DNA of 64,000 nucleotides, taken from Zhengitettix transpicula. Lineage: Eukaryota; Arthropoda; Insecta; Orthoptera; Tetrigidae. The translations under genes and the position numbers were made by a program. Each line of letters begins with the position of its first letter. Position 1 is the first letter of the stretch. Positions 22,491 to 34,927 of the stretch are shown in pieces. The notes beneath the pieces were generated by a model. It was given only the letters and a program-made list of their open reading frames with translations. It did not search any database and was not told the DNA's origin. The stretch lies in assembly GCA_037074705.1 (NCBI GenBank), contig CM073595.1:24841501-24905500 (forward strand), read 5' to 3'.

Positions 22491-22985
22491 ATATCCTGTA
22501 TTTTATCAAATACACTATTTCTAGAAAAATATAAAAATCTAGTACATTTACTTTATGAATATGCTTCGTGTATATATTGTAATACCAATTAAAGAGGCCA
22601 TTAATTGTTTTAATATAATTGGATTGTTAGCGGCACGAGTTTTGAAAGGAACAATCTGTCAGCGATAGTTGGGAAACAGCGCGCTTGTACGGAAGGCCAG
22701 TCAGGCGAAAGTTACGGGAGAATGTGGATGCTGATCTAAAAGTATGAATAGCGCGGTCCAAGAACTCCAACTGCGAGATCTATTAGTTTACATAAAACGC
22801 GAGTAAACAGTTGTGACGGAGAGACTCAAATAATAATCGCAAAGTTGGAAGCAAAAGGTTTTGCTTCACACAGGCTGAACTAAATTTTGCATAGAGGCAT
22901 CAAGGAGACCTATGTCCGAGGGCTGACTGAGGGGTGGCTGATTCAAAGTTCCAGGTGGCAGAGAACGAGAACATCGACCTTGTGT
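22491..22985. other. No recognisable feature
   Basis: A slightly GC-richer patch at 22630-22980 has no open frame of note and no copy found elsewhere in the window. Confidence 0.35.
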
Positions 22986-23300
22986 ATTAAACATTTAATG
23001 TGTAGAATCAGTGAATAATGGCCTTTTTAGTGAGTGTTGTCCTCAAGCTCCAAGAATCATATCTGGTACCAGAAAGACATTCGTGAGTACAAAACAATTA
23101 TTTAAAATCTGTAAACGAGGATTAAAGGTAGAAGTCAGATTTCGTTCGTTTTTCTTTTCATTTAGTTTCTTTCATTTCGTTTATTTTCATATTGTATTAA
23201 GATAGCTTCAATGAGTTTGAATTGTTAATGTTAGTTTATTAAATTGGATTGTTCATAATATCAAACCCAGTAATGACCCTGAGATACAGAGAATTTCGAC
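22986..23300 (+). repeat. Dispersed repeat D, copy 1 (TGGTACCAG plus donor-like site)
   Basis: Shares GTGTAGAATCAGTGAA, TGGTACCAG and a following GTRAGTA splice-donor-like heptamer (here GTGAGTA near 23082) with the minus strand around 25960-25865 and with 36600-36900. The later block GACCCTGAGAyACAGAG is shared with the 36.8-kb copy. A 5' leader or LTR-type segment of an unknown element would fit. Confidence 0.55.
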
Positions 23301-25341
23301 GTATTTGATTGTAAAATATAAAGTTGCATTTTTCCTAGACGCCACGAATTGCGAAAAACAAATAACTTGATGAAATTCGGCGTATAAAGTAGGGATTACA
23401 ATTAGTACTTTTAAAGAATAAAATTTAAAATCTTAATAATATTATTAATTAATTCTTTTAATTAAGACCACCTTTTAATTATTACAATATATATAGCATA
23501 TTTAATTAATTCTACGTAATGGAAACCTATTATTTCTGGCGTCTTAACAAATTTTCAATTCGCAAATGTTGTATAATACTCATCTTCAGAAATTCCTTAT
23601 AATTCAGACGTTACTTGATTTTTTAATTCCTTGTGCTACGAAAGGATTTCCTGTATAGAGGGAATTTATTTTAAAGGAACTCCAGCAAAAAAAAATTTCC
23701 AAAACAAACTCTGCTGTCAAAATTTTAAACTGTAATCACTGTATAAAAATTTATCCATATTGACGGTATAATAATATAACAATTTACAGAAGTTTTTTAA
23801 AATAAATACACATTACACACGGAACACACTAAATTGAAAATGGAATGGTGAAGAATTTTAAAGGATTATCGAAGGCAATTGACGAAAGTTTCGTAGGCAA
23901 TAAAAATTAATAAAATTGACGAACTAAATTAAATAAAATACTAATTTTATATAATTGAGACACATAAGAACGTTTGGGGTTTCAAATATTAATATATTGT
24001 AATTAAATATCTGACTTAAGTTAAATATACGAATGAAAAATTGAATCCGTTTTTCTGGGAGTCGGTACCTTGTTAACGCTCTCTATCTCGACGGTGTACA
24101 AATAGGATGCCGGGAAATAAAAAGTTTCAAATCCGTAAGTTTGCAACAGCCGTACGAAAATCAAGCCCACGTGCGTATATTCTCGTCTTTTTCGCCATCC
24201 TCGGGGTTTCAGACGGTAGCCATTCCAGCAGCCACGCTCAAGTCCCGAATCGATTACCGTACTCTGCTGGATTGATGCTCTGGGACAATGGAGCAAGTGG
24301 CAATCCTGTACCCATTCTCGCACCAGACTTGGGCGCACTCAGATCATAATCACTCATTAATTTACAGTAGTTTTTGACGAGCAGTCAAACTTTAACCCAC
24401 TTGTTCCGTTAGGAAATTTTGGCAACCAATTTTGGTGACGTGGGAAGGGGCGTAACATAGTCACGTCAGTGTGATCAATTCGACGCTAGTGGAATTATTA
24501 ATGGACAGGGAGTTGACGTAGTATTTAATTCCGTAAATATTAAATTTATTGCAATGAAATTCAATTTGGTTGTTTTCTACCGCAAAATGTACTCGTTTAT
24601 AAAGTTTTGTTTAAATAGGATCAATCAAGAACTTAGAGAGACAAAATATTTTACAACTTCTTCACATCTTCTTGTAATTACCGCATCTCATTATTTATAA
24701 TCACCTCTGGAGCCTAAAAGGCTCAACAAGATTTTAAATTAATTGTCTTGGTTTGCGGCAGTGTCTTTTGCCGGTCTCATGTTAAAAATGTTGGCGTTTC
24801 TTCCGTAATTACTATTTTCTCCTAATTCCTAAAACATGCTATGACAATTGAACGGTAAGACAGAAATAAAATTATTCTTTTACTCTCAATAGGTTTACTT
24901 TCGTAAAATATTCACGTGTTCGCCTTGCATGACGTATTTTACCGAAATATAATAAAAAGAAAGTCGGCGTTATTTTTAACTTTCGTTTTTACTAAAAAAA
25001 AAGACTATATTTTGACAAAAAATATTTGTATCTTTCGGGAAAGGAATAAAAATATAATAATTTTACCAACTAGGTTGCGATTTATAGCAGTTTCTCTTCT
25101 CATGTAGTTTAAACTTATCAGTCGGTAAAACATATGTTTTGTAGAAATCACTAAGATTTATTTTTAATTTAAGTATTTATGTAATATACTGTCACAGGTT
25201 TTTAAACAGTCTCAATAAAATAATTTAAAACACAATTACTAATTTTATTTGATTAATTTTGTAGCAATAAGCTTTAGGCCAATAATTTAGCCACATTCAT
25301 CAACAAAAACAAAAATACATACTTTTTAAATATTTTATAAA
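23301..25341. other. AT-rich; no supported gene
   Basis: A GC-richer patch at 24030-24350 is open on both strands (80 and 105 codons) without recognisable motifs. It is left unassigned. No repeat copy was seen. Confidence 0.35.
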
Positions 25342-25492
25342 ATGACCAATTATTTTTTTTAAATATAATTAAGTTATAATACCTTAAAATTCCTAAAAAA
25401 ATTTATAGTTATAAATCGTGGATTTTTGACGATTTCAAGGTATTATAACAAAGTTACATTTTATAAAAAAAATTGGTCATTTGGATTAAATA
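25342..25492. repeat. Imperfect palindrome, ~65-bp arms
   Basis: AATGACCAATT near 25342 and TTATAATACCTTAAAA near 25374 recur in inverted order at about 25433-25485. The segment can fold into a hairpin. It sits directly beside the next TA run, as palindromes and TA microsatellites often do. Confidence 0.7.
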
Positions 25493-25499
25493 TATTATT

Positions 25500-25547
<48 letters not shown>
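25500..25547. repeat. (TA)n microsatellite
   Basis: Uninterrupted alternating TA for about 45 bp. Confidence 0.95.
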
Positions 25548-25549
<2 letters not shown>

Positions 25550-25859
25550 AATAATCAACAGGTTGGTTTTAATTAAATGAAAAAAATAAAAATTTAAAAC
25601 ATAATTTTTTTTGATTTCAAGGAATAAAAGATAATTACAAACAAAATTTGAGATCCGTTCTCTCAGGGTCTTTACTGGGTTTGATAATGAAAACACAAAA
25701 AAAGATTTAAAATCTTATTAACAAAACAGTTTACAATTTACCTAAACAATATGTCGATAGAATGAAAGAAATTAAAGAGTAAAGAAATTAACTTTGACTG
25801 ACAATTAAAAGGGTACAAAATCTGACTTTATCATTTAATTAGCGTTTACAATATTATTC

Positions 25860-25985
25860 AAAATTTATGTTACTTACGGACCGTCTGTCTGGTACCAGAA
25901 CAATCAATTTTACCTCGTTCGGACACTTTTACACTCATTAATTATTTAATATCAGGCATTGGTTTTCACTGATTCTACACTTCAC
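25860..25985 (-). repeat. Dispersed repeat D, copy 2
   Basis: On the minus strand it reads GTGTAGAATCAGTGAA, AATGCCT, TCTGGTACCAGA and CGTAAGTAAC, in the same order as copies 1 and 3. Confidence 0.55.
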
Positions 25986-28059
25986 TTTAATATTTGGCAA
26001 GATTGGCTGTATTCCGTTGACTGCTCCGCTCCTCAATAATTTACCGATGTTCTCCTGGATTAATTTATCCACGAATATTTTGGAAAGTTATATTCTGACG
26101 AAAACTGCTCTTACTTTCCAATATTTACGCTGCAATATTTCCGTGAATGTTTTCTTTGTATTGATTCACAACTTTAACTAGTTATACATTAACGATGTCT
26201 AGTCTCTGCTGAAGTTTTATTACTTGTTCTGCTCCTCGTAATGTTTCTCCTCCAACTAACTATCCTAGTTCTCTCGAGTTTGAGCGCGAATTTCCATTTC
26301 GGCATTTTCTCAAAGCAACAGAGCTCAGCGCTATTGTTGCCCTGCTCGCCTTACCGCTATAATGGATTTATCAAACAATTCAAATTTTATGTCGAAACAA
26401 TTAATGGCCTAATTAACTGTTGCTACAAGTTGTATGATTTTGTGAAGATTTATAATGTTTATATTTTTTAAAACATTAAATTTCTGTTGTTGTAAGCGCA
26501 TACGGCTAAATTATCAGTGGAAAACTCGTCGGTTCAAAATTAATAAAAGGAATTGTAATGGAATTTTAATTTATATAATTGAGACTGATTAAAATCCTGT
26601 TGGGTTATATAGCATTAATATATTATATACAACTTACTAGCATAACTTTGTATGTATGCCGAAAATATGTATTCTCGGCAGATGCGTATTAAAAACATAT
26701 GAAAAGAAACAGGTATAAATCACAAACCAGTTGGCTAAGGTAAAATAGTTATATTTGGTACCTTTCCCTAGAAATTCAATTTTTTTCCAGTAAAAGTAAT
26801 TATTTAAAATAACTTTTTCATAAATAAAAAGTTGACGAAATTGTAAGGATTTTGTTTTATTTAAGAACTGTTTGTCTTGTCTGCCGTACAAGGTAATTAT
26901 TTTAGTAAAAACGAAAGTTGAAAATAACTTGGATTTTTCTCTGCATAAAATATCGGTAAAATACGCCGTGCTCGGTGAACTAGCGAAGATTTTACGAAAG
27001 GCTCCAGGATTACAACAAAATTATTTTATAATGGCAAAGAACACCAAAATCAGTGAAGTGAATAATAAGAAAATTTCTAAAGAAAGTATGAAATTAGTAA
27101 AGTGCAGTGAAGTGAGATCTGGGTGGTTCCTGACTTCTTTTATGGTTAAAGTGTTTCAAACGACAGTATAAAAATATAGTTCAGTTATAATAATATATAT
27201 TATACTTATAATTTTAATATATTGAACTGTGTACATGCCACCGGGTGAGTGCCCAATAGCAGCTAAATAATGAATACAATACAAAAAACGACGTAATTTA
27301 TCGATACAAAATGAATAAATATAAAGTAGACAAACGTAAAGAAAAAATTCCTTTAAAACGTGCAATTGGGGTTGTAAATAGTACTCATGGATTCGGTATC
27401 TGTTTTTACATAAATGGAGTTACGATCATTTTTAATGTGCAACGTTTCAGAAATTAGTCTGCGTTGATAATTGTTTTCTACATCTAAAATACGAAAATTG
27501 CTCTGCTCATAACTGTCACAAATATGTTTTGATACAACCGAAAGTTTATCTACAGAGACGTAAAATTGACATATTTATCATAATCTAAACGTATCAGAAA
27601 AATTTTCATTCTAGATGTACATATTTTAATTCCTGTTCCTTTTTGACGTTGAATACTAAGAGATTAATGAATTCTTCATGGTTTTCCACCCAACGAAAGG
27701 GCATAAAATGTGTTTTTCTGACATTATAAAATTAAAACACGCTCAAAAATGGCGTAATATTGGAACGTATAGAAATTAGAATCTGGGATAATCTCATTAA
27801 CAGAGACTCTAACTACCAAATCAGTAATGCTTGAGAGCCCACGGGAGAAGAAAACTCGGGTGCATTCACAAGAACCAATCAGATCGCAGCAAGGGACATT
27901 AGATTCGGCGTCTAGAAACAGCGATGCTTACGTCAGACGCTGACACATTACCTTGACAACGGCGACAGAGAATGTCCATGGAAACGTTGGATGCTATTAC
28001 AAATCTAACCTGGTTGGTCAACCGTGGAGAATACTTTAAGAATTTACACCGGGAATGCT
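25986..28059. other. AT-rich; no supported gene
   Basis: Open frames near 26241 and 26872 look like chance (low-complexity, AT-driven). A GC-richer stretch at 27820-28020 has no frame and no copy elsewhere in the window. Confidence 0.35.
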
Positions 28060-28688
28060 TACGTTTATCTATATAATAAAAAAGGATGTATGTATGTTTG
28101 TATGTATTTACGTTTACTTTTATACAAATTTAAACGAGTGAACAGATTGCAACAAAAATTGGTACACAAATTCTTAAAAACACGAGAAACAGTACTGTGG
28201 GGTATGATACGCCTACCACCCCCAGGAGCGTGGGTGGTCGGGGTAGAAATTTTCAATCATGCTAAAACGGCTGATATTTCAGTCTGATAAATATTTTTCG
28301 CGGTAAAAGAGACTGATATTGTTTCTACAGTTGTTATTTTAACCCCTTATGGCAAGGGAAAGGAACACGCTTAGGGGTGGGGGTTGAAAGGCGTTGCAAG
28401 AAAATAACGCGAATAAAACCGAGATTGGAGTCAAATCCGGGGGTTATGGGTGTCGCTGAGTTAAATTATGAGATTCAACTTGCCATTTAAACCCTAGGGG
28501 CGAGGGTAGACGGGGGTGGAAATTTTACAGCATTCAAAAACGGCCGATATTTCCGTTTATCAGGGTTAATTAGATTGATAGTATTTCTATCGATATTGTT
28601 AGTGTATAATTTCCGTCCGTTTCGGCGGGGAGCACATTTAGGGATAGGGGTGAGGTGCGTTACATAATCCTGGCACCCAGCTAGTTAA
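28060..28688 (-). repeat. Family T repeat, long copy with two middle modules
   Basis: On the minus strand the element starts at AACTAGCTGGGTGCCAGG (28688). It carries two related modules (about 28690-28480 and 28480-28230), each with the AAATTTyyA, AACGGCyGATATTTC and GGTTATGGGTGTCGCTGAG blocks. It ends in the AATACATACAAACATACATA-type terminus near 28070. This is the longest copy in the window (~625 bp). Confidence 0.85.
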
Positions 28689-29165
28689 TAAGAAGACCAC
28701 TGCCTTTTTTTTCTTTGGCATTAGCAAAGAACTTGTATTCTATATATTGATCAGTGTCAGTGGTGCAGATTTAGAGGGAGCAGGGGTTAGAGTTGTTAAG
28801 ATATGATTTCGTTGAAACCCGACTGATCTTAGTCTTTTCCGACGCCTGTGTTCCCACACATTTCTCTATCCGGGTTTGAAGCCGGTGCCGCCCGCTGTGA
28901 GTTCTCCGAGCTCCACGGCGTATTTATGGCTGTAATACTGTTTAAGCGAAATGTTATTTGAGGGGAGTAGAGGATTTGTGCATGCGTGTCACCTGCGAGG
29001 CGGCGCGAAGGTTTATCGCAGCTCCACAGCCGCCTCTGCGATTATTGACAGATCGGTGTCTACACTTCTGTAAGCTGTCTTATATACAGCCCCCGGCTCT
29101 CACAAAAAGAGCCCACGGTACACAAACCCTTTTGTGTGCTTAGATTCATTACGTCGCGAGCGTAC
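28689..29165. other. GC-rich island in AT-rich sequence
   Basis: Positions about 28850-29150 are clearly richer in G+C and CpG than their surroundings, with GCCGGTGCCGCCCGCTGTGA and GCGAGGCGGCGCGAAGG. A plus-strand frame 28958-29143 is open for 61 codons but unrecognised. A TATATACAGC box at 29080 could be promoter-like. No copy was seen elsewhere in the window. Confidence 0.3.
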
Positions 29166-30271
29166 GGTTTACTTGAAAATAATTCATTCCACTATAACCG
29201 AAAATATTTTATTATTTATGCCCTTCTTTCATCGTGACACGTCAACGCTTCAAGACGGAAATAGTCTTGTCAGAGCCTCAGGTGTCAGAAGTGACTGATG
29301 CGCCACTGAAAGCCGTGGCGTCACATAGATGTAGATTATATTTAGATTTTCATGTAATCAATTGAAAAATAAAATGAATATTCAGTTCTCATATTATAAA
29401 AACTGAGATTTTATTACTTTCTATTTTTATAACCTGACATTTTATCAGTCCCAATGATTAAAATTTAAGATTTCTTCAAAACATTTATTCAGAAGGCTTC
29501 GTTCTTAGCAATAATAATCTTCTAATCAAATTTTATGAACTATAATTAATAAGTTAAAATCCAGATTTACATTTTATATATATTATTATTAATAAAAATT
29601 CCAAAAATCCTCAGAATTTCATAATCAACCTTAATTTTCAAGTTTCACAGAAGCGTTCGGCCATACGCCATTCCCAACCATTGCATAATTATTTGAACAA
29701 CACCAATAATTTTAAAAAAATAATTATAGGAATGAATATTATATCACCAAAATCCGAACTACCAATATATGTCAAAAACCAGAATGAATATAAATGCAGA
29801 TATAAGTCCGTACCATTACAAATTGAAGAAAGGAATTTCAAACGATTCGGAGTAGTCAATATTGATGTTTGGAACCTACGAATGCCCCAAATCGAGGTTT
29901 GAGCGATTGTTTGTCTTGCAGCATAACATTTTTCTTCTGTGAGGGAAAAGTTCCTCCATTCATATTCCTGATCGTTAAGGTTTAGTATTTTTCAATTCTA
30001 TCACCGTGTACACTGATGTTATCAATCTCATTAAGTATCTTGAATTTATAATATTCACTAAACTAACTAAAGAATCAAGAATTAAGCCGAATTATATTGA
30101 AGTTACGTTTTTTTGATGGAATGAGACATTGTTTGTTTTTAGAATGTTGATTCATACGTTAATATGTACACTTTAATTACTGTAAATGACGCGAACGTAC
30201 TGCGACGAACACTTTTGCTGAAATGAATAACAATAAAATATTTATATAAAGGAATAAATAATTTACTATAA
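29166..30271. other. AT-rich; one unrecognised open frame at 29681-29902
   Basis: A plus-strand frame of 73 codons rich in Asn, Ile and Lys is AT-driven. No motif and no splice signals were seen. Confidence 0.35.
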
Positions 30272-30424
30272 TCTGTTTTAAATTAGAAGTCCGTTGATGA
30301 GGGGTGCAGCGTTGCCGAAAATTCTACTGTTTTCAGTGGGCTGTATAAGTCGTTTTTTCAATCAGTACCCCCAAACACGCGGACACGCCAGGAGACTTCT
30401 AGTTTAAAACGGAATGTATAATTG
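30272..30424. mobile_element. MITE copy 2 (short)
   Basis: GTTTTAAATTAGAAGTCC at the left and the inverted GGAGACTTCTAGTTTAAAAC at the right form ~24-bp terminal inverted repeats about 150 bp apart. The ends match the MITE ends at 2393 and 60718, with TA-rich flanks. No coding sequence. Confidence 0.8.
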
Positions 30425-30637
30425 TCAGTGCTAGTTGTTTACATCATCGCTACTTCGCAGAAACGTAAAAACCACCCAGAAATAACCAGGCAAAGACCAC
30501 AAAGTTGTTGTTCTCTATCAATTTGTTCACTTCGCATCGAGTCCTCTAGTGGGGGCAACGACGTGACCCAGTGAATTCGCAGCATCAACACTGCAGCAAC
30601 AAATATTTCCATGAAAGCAGCTGTTCCCTATTGAGAA
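30425..30637. other. Unassigned spacer
   Basis: No feature recognised between the MITE and the mariner. Confidence 0.4.
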
Positions 30638-31948
30638 CCACACGTACAAAAGTAAGGTGAATTTATTTATAAAAAATAAATTCTTTATTTATTCTTCCAA
30701 ATAAATTTCATCCCCTTCAAAGGAATCCCGTCCGATAAAACTCACTTTTTCCAACGCTTTTTCCAGTCCTCGAAACAGTCGGAATAGTCTTTTTCCGGTA
30801 TAGCCTTCAAGACCTTATTTGATTCGTTTATTATCTCCTCAATCGCGTCAAAACGGCGTCCCCGCATTGGTCTTTTGAGTTTGCTGAATAGCCAGAAGTC
30901 GCACGGAGCCAAATCAGGCGAATACGGTAGTTGCGGAACGATGTGAGTCAAGTTTTTGGCAAAAAAGTCGGGAAGAACCAATGCAGTATGACATGGTGCA
31001 TTATCGTGATGAAGGAACCAACAGATGTTCGCCCATAATTCCGGCCGTTTCAGACGAATAGCTTCACGCAAACGACGCATAACGCTCAAATAATATTCTT
31101 TGTTGACAGTTTGGCCGGGCGGAAGGAATTCATAGTGCACCACACCACGATCACCAAAGAAAACTGTCAGCATGACCTTGATTTTCGATTGACTTTGCCG
31201 TGGTCTTTTTTGTCTTGCTTCACCTTTTGCACGATATTCGCTGGATTGGCCGGTGGTTTCAGGGTCGTATGCGTAAATCCAAGTCTCGTCTCCAGTAATG
31301 ATGCATTTCAAGTGGTCCTGATAGTCAGACAGGAAAGTTTCACACACATCAACGCGACGCTTTTTTCCAAAAAAATTGAGCGATTTTTGCACCAATGGAG
31401 ACTTGACGCGTTTGAGACACAAAACAATCTTAAAAATAGTTTGGGCTGAGCCAAATGATATTCCAACACTATCAGCGAGATCTCTAATTGTCCATCGACG
31501 ATTTTCAAGGACCAAATATTTGATTTTCTGCACGTGGCCCTCGTCGGTAGACGGTGATGGTCGTCCAGAGCGCGGTTCGTCTTCAACGCGTTCTCGGCCC
31601 TCTTTGAACTCGTTGTAACCCTTATAAACGGTTTTTTTTGTGCCATAGTTTGATCACCAAAGGCCTTCCGCAACATTTTCAACGTGTCCGCACAAGAATA
31701 TTCGTTCCGCAAACAAAATTTGATGCAAGTTCTTTGCTCAACAAAATCACCCATTGCAAAAATCGAAAAATTCACTTTTGGTTGTTTACAAAAACACGTG
31801 TAACTTGGAGTTAATTAAACCTTTTAACAAACAGACGCTTGGCAAATATTATAGACAGTCCTACCAACCTAGGAAAAAAAATGTACCTGCCTTCCTAATA
31901 CCCGGGAGTTTTAAATGACAATTTCACCTTACTTTTTTATCACAGTGG
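30638..31948 (-). mobile_element. Mariner transposon copy 1 (~1.31 kb)
   Basis: The terminal inverted repeats share AAAAGTAAGGTGAA, extended on the right to CCACTGTGATAAAAA. The right flank is TA; the left TA has mutated to AA, and the left repeat has a 2-bp deletion. The length of ~1.31 kb is normal for mariner. The ends and most of the body match the second copy at 57844-59143. Confidence 0.93.
30742..31775 (-). pseudogene. Mariner transposase, frameshifted, catalytic triad kept
   Basis: The N-terminal part starts at ATG 31775 and reads MGDFVEQRTCIKFCLRNEYS, the first helix-turn-helix of the DNA-binding region. A frameshift near 31640 breaks it. The longer frame 31533-30742 then carries the second helix-turn-helix (WTIRDLADSVGISFGSAQ), TGDETWIYAYDPET with the first Asp, HHDNAPCH with the second, and SPDLAPCDFWLF with the third. 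Exactly 34 residues lie between the second and third Asp, so this is a DD34D mariner. All three catalytic Asp are present, but the frameshift means no full-length protein. It lies in opposite orientation to the receptor gene 26 kb away. Confidence 0.92.
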
Positions 31949-31950
31949 TA

Positions 31951-32180
31951 GATATAGTTTAATTTAAAAAAGTAAGACAGCCTTCACTGTTCCAAAGACG
32001 GCAGTAGCAAGACTAATTTAAAAATTGAGACGAGAGAAAAAAAAAACTCCCAAGGGACGAACCACTTGTTAGAAGGCGGGGAACCAATCAAAAGCTCCAG
32101 ATCAGCCCACGTGATCTGTAGTGGGGCCCCATCAAAAATGTTTACCACAGGGTTTCCATTGTAATTCGAACCGACTGAAA
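31951..32180 (-). repeat. Dispersed repeat E, copy 1
   Basis: The reverse complement matches 45690-45895: AACCCTGTGGTAA, GGGGCCCCACTACAGATCAC, GTGGGC, CGCCTTCTA, AAGTGGTTC, TTGGGAG, GTGAAGGCT and AAATTAAACTATATC. The mariner TA target site sits directly after ACTATATC, so the mariner landed at the edge of, or inside, this repeat. Class unknown. Confidence 0.75.
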
Positions 32181-34723
32181 ATCTGTTGTCGTAGTGTCGC
32201 AGATATAATGTTATTCTAGTAAAATTTGGAAGAAAAACCTGAGACGTGAAAAAGAATGTAAGCACCATACAAATAAAATAATTTAACGATTCGCCGACTG
32301 AAATCATATTTCGTGCTTCTCCAAACGACAGTTATTCCATTAAAATACATATACGATTCCATAAGTCAAATTCATGTTCCTTCGTTGCACTTCAAACGAC
32401 TATTTATTACTAAATATATTAAATGTGGATGTCACATATTAAAATATTAAATCTTTAAGGTCAGCTGTACTGATTCGGAACAATCTATATCCACTTCTGT
32501 GCACTCAAAAAAATATATGCAAGTTCAATAGTAACTTTCACTAATTGGAGGCAACTGAAACTGTTCCGCGCTGTTTTATCTCGGAAAATTAGCAATTACC
32601 ATTTCTAATCGGGTAACACGTAACAGATTGTTTCAAATTTTTGTGTTTTGATTGTTTAGTTTCCCTCCTCTAATCGCTAGTAAATACCAACGTACCAGAC
32701 TCTGAATTAATTGCAGATTTAGATAGCTCCGCCTTTGCGAGCGGTTCGTTAATTATTCAGGAACTCAAACGACAAACGTAGAGAATTATTCCATCAGTTC
32801 GAAGGGGATATTTCACCTCCCAAATCGTGAAACCGGATAAACGATTTCGGAAACAACAACATTTTTATGTGCACATGATTAAATTTTCTGGGAAAACATT
32901 TATGGCGCATGCTATAGCTTTGTATTCCAGCCAGGCTGTAGTATAATATTTAAATTTCTTATTATATTATATATGATTATGGATACTAAAACTATTGATT
33001 ATCGATTATTTTGAACACATTTTAATAGTTATTTTCATCTATAAAATCGTGCATTAATAACTCACAAAATTTAAATTACTAAATGTGACGTCACCCACGC
33101 CCTTTTGGACTGGTAACACTTACTTGTCCCTTATTGAACTCGTAGGTAGAACAAATAAGGGATGGTATAGGGCTACCACGATATTAGAGAACAAATAACC
33201 ATTTAGAAAATAACACACTGTATAATATTTTAACTTTTACTGCCTCGTCAATTTATAATAATCTGACTTCTTTACGCGTGATTACGTTTTTAATTACAGG
33301 ATAATTAATAAATTATTTAAATAAATGTTAAGAAAATCAAAAAAACTAAAAATTTAATTTTACTGCAGTTATTTTACTGTATTGAATTTAAATTATAAAT
33401 ATATAATCAGTAAATTTTTATTTAAAAAATTTAGAATTTCTAATTCAAAAATGTAAAATAAATTCAATGAATTTAATCTATTAAATCTAGCATATATTGA
33501 AAATTGAAAAATGGAAATGACCAAGTTATATTATAATTTAGTAGTGAATATGAATATTGATGTTCATGAAACTGAAACAAAAATCAATAAAAAAAATTAA
33601 ATTTAAATAATTCTCATCAGTTAAAAATATTGAATTGAATTATAAATTTTTATATTATTTATATCGTATAGTGGTTTTTCTCCCCACTATTTAAATTACA
33701 ATTTTAAAATTTAAAAATATATTATAATCGTTTGTCTTCTGATCTGTTTCGCTCTCGCCGTATGTCACGAACAGATGACGTAATCTTTAGGATGCATTTA
33801 AACACTGATTTGTATATTTAAAACTTAATTACAGTAAACTTATACTGAAAACTATTGTGTTAAATCATTGCCACGGTTTCAGTAGATCTTATCTACAAAT
33901 TTATATATTTGAATGTGTTAAGCTCCGGTGTAGGTAATAGAATACCTTTTTTACTTCACTTTATTTCCAATCTACTTTGTTAATATAGGTAAACAAAAAC
34001 AATACGGGAGGTTACACGTTTGAAAGGAAAAAGAAACTAATGAACACGTTCAAATATAATTTTTACTAACAATTATAATAATCTGACTTCTTTCAGCCGC
34101 AACGTGTGGGAGAACCGCATTTATAAGAATATAAATGTTCTTATAAATTATAATTGTACAAATAGGCCCCAATCAGGTATGCGTCTGGTAAATATTATGT
34201 TTTAAATAGGATAATAAATTCGTATAGCTGTCGTCAACAGGTTAAGTGATAAGTTCACTTTCTTTGTGAAAATTAATATTTTATTGAATTATGTAATTTG
34301 TACATTAATTTATAGAAGCCCCAATAAAACTGTATTCCATATTTTTCATGATTTCTTCTCTCTGTACGTAAAGCCTATAGTTCTTTTCAAATTGGTGCCG
34401 ATTTGACCTTGAAGCTCTTCCGTGTGCCGTCGAATAAAATTCGTGCGACGTTCTCACGCAGTTGCAGTAATGGTTTGTTGTCATTCATTATTGTCGATGT
34501 TACAACGTTTGTCTAATTCTCTGCTCTCATTCGCTGAGAGCCTGAATGGCTCCCATTTGAGAAACACTATAGTAACAAAAATAAGCAAGGATGTTAAGAC
34601 ACGCGGGCTACATGAGTATTAACGACATACTGCAGTTACTATAGTTACATTACTCACTGGTGAGATGATCCATGTGACAGTCAGTCAGTCGAGTGACTTG
34701 TAAATCTTAAAATTTAATATCAG
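32181..34723. other. AT-rich, with short dispersed motifs
   Basis: ATTTTAACTTTTACTGCC and CGTCAATTT at 33226 recur at 35277. TTATAATAATCTGACTTC occurs at 33253 and 34072. CAGCCGCAACGTGTGG at 34098 recalls 17211. These are worn repeat pieces. No gene was seen. Confidence 0.45.
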
Positions 34724-34927
34724 TGCAACAAACCCTGAAGTTTTGCTACCAAATTGTGAAGAGTTACATCAGATATTTAGGCCATTTGGCCTCTGCCCAC
34801 CCACCAGTGATAAGATTGCAAACCGAGAGTCATATTTCATCCGGTTTAAATTTGCGTATAATGGTAACGTTATGGTCACTCTGGATTCTCGTGACGGAAA
34901 AGAAGGATCTAAAATAACTTGGACGAG
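34724..34927 (+). CDS. Candidate orphan exon, product unknown
   Basis: Flanked by ATATCAG (acceptor-like, weak pyrimidine tract) and AG|GTAGGT (donor-like). Between them one frame stays open for 67 codons plus split codons at both ends (204 nt, same phase on both sides). It reads ATNPEVLLPNCEELHQIF, RPFGLCPPTSDKIAN, ESYFIRFKFAYNG and MVTLDSRDGKEGSKITWTR. The composition is more protein-like than most of the window. I do not recognise the family. The LHQIFRPFG and ESYFIRFKF pieces faintly recall an RNA-recognition fold, but this is not enough to name it. No partner exon was found. Confidence 0.35.

Noticed and set aside
26241..26471. Small secreted peptide gene (hydrophobic start)
   Set aside because: The hydrophobic start is AT/CT-rich chance sequence. 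No cleavage-site or mature-peptide pattern and no splice support.
31111..31618. Plus-strand frames of 112 and 80 codons
   Set aside because: Shadows of the mariner transposase; the same shadows appear at 58394-58827 over copy 2.
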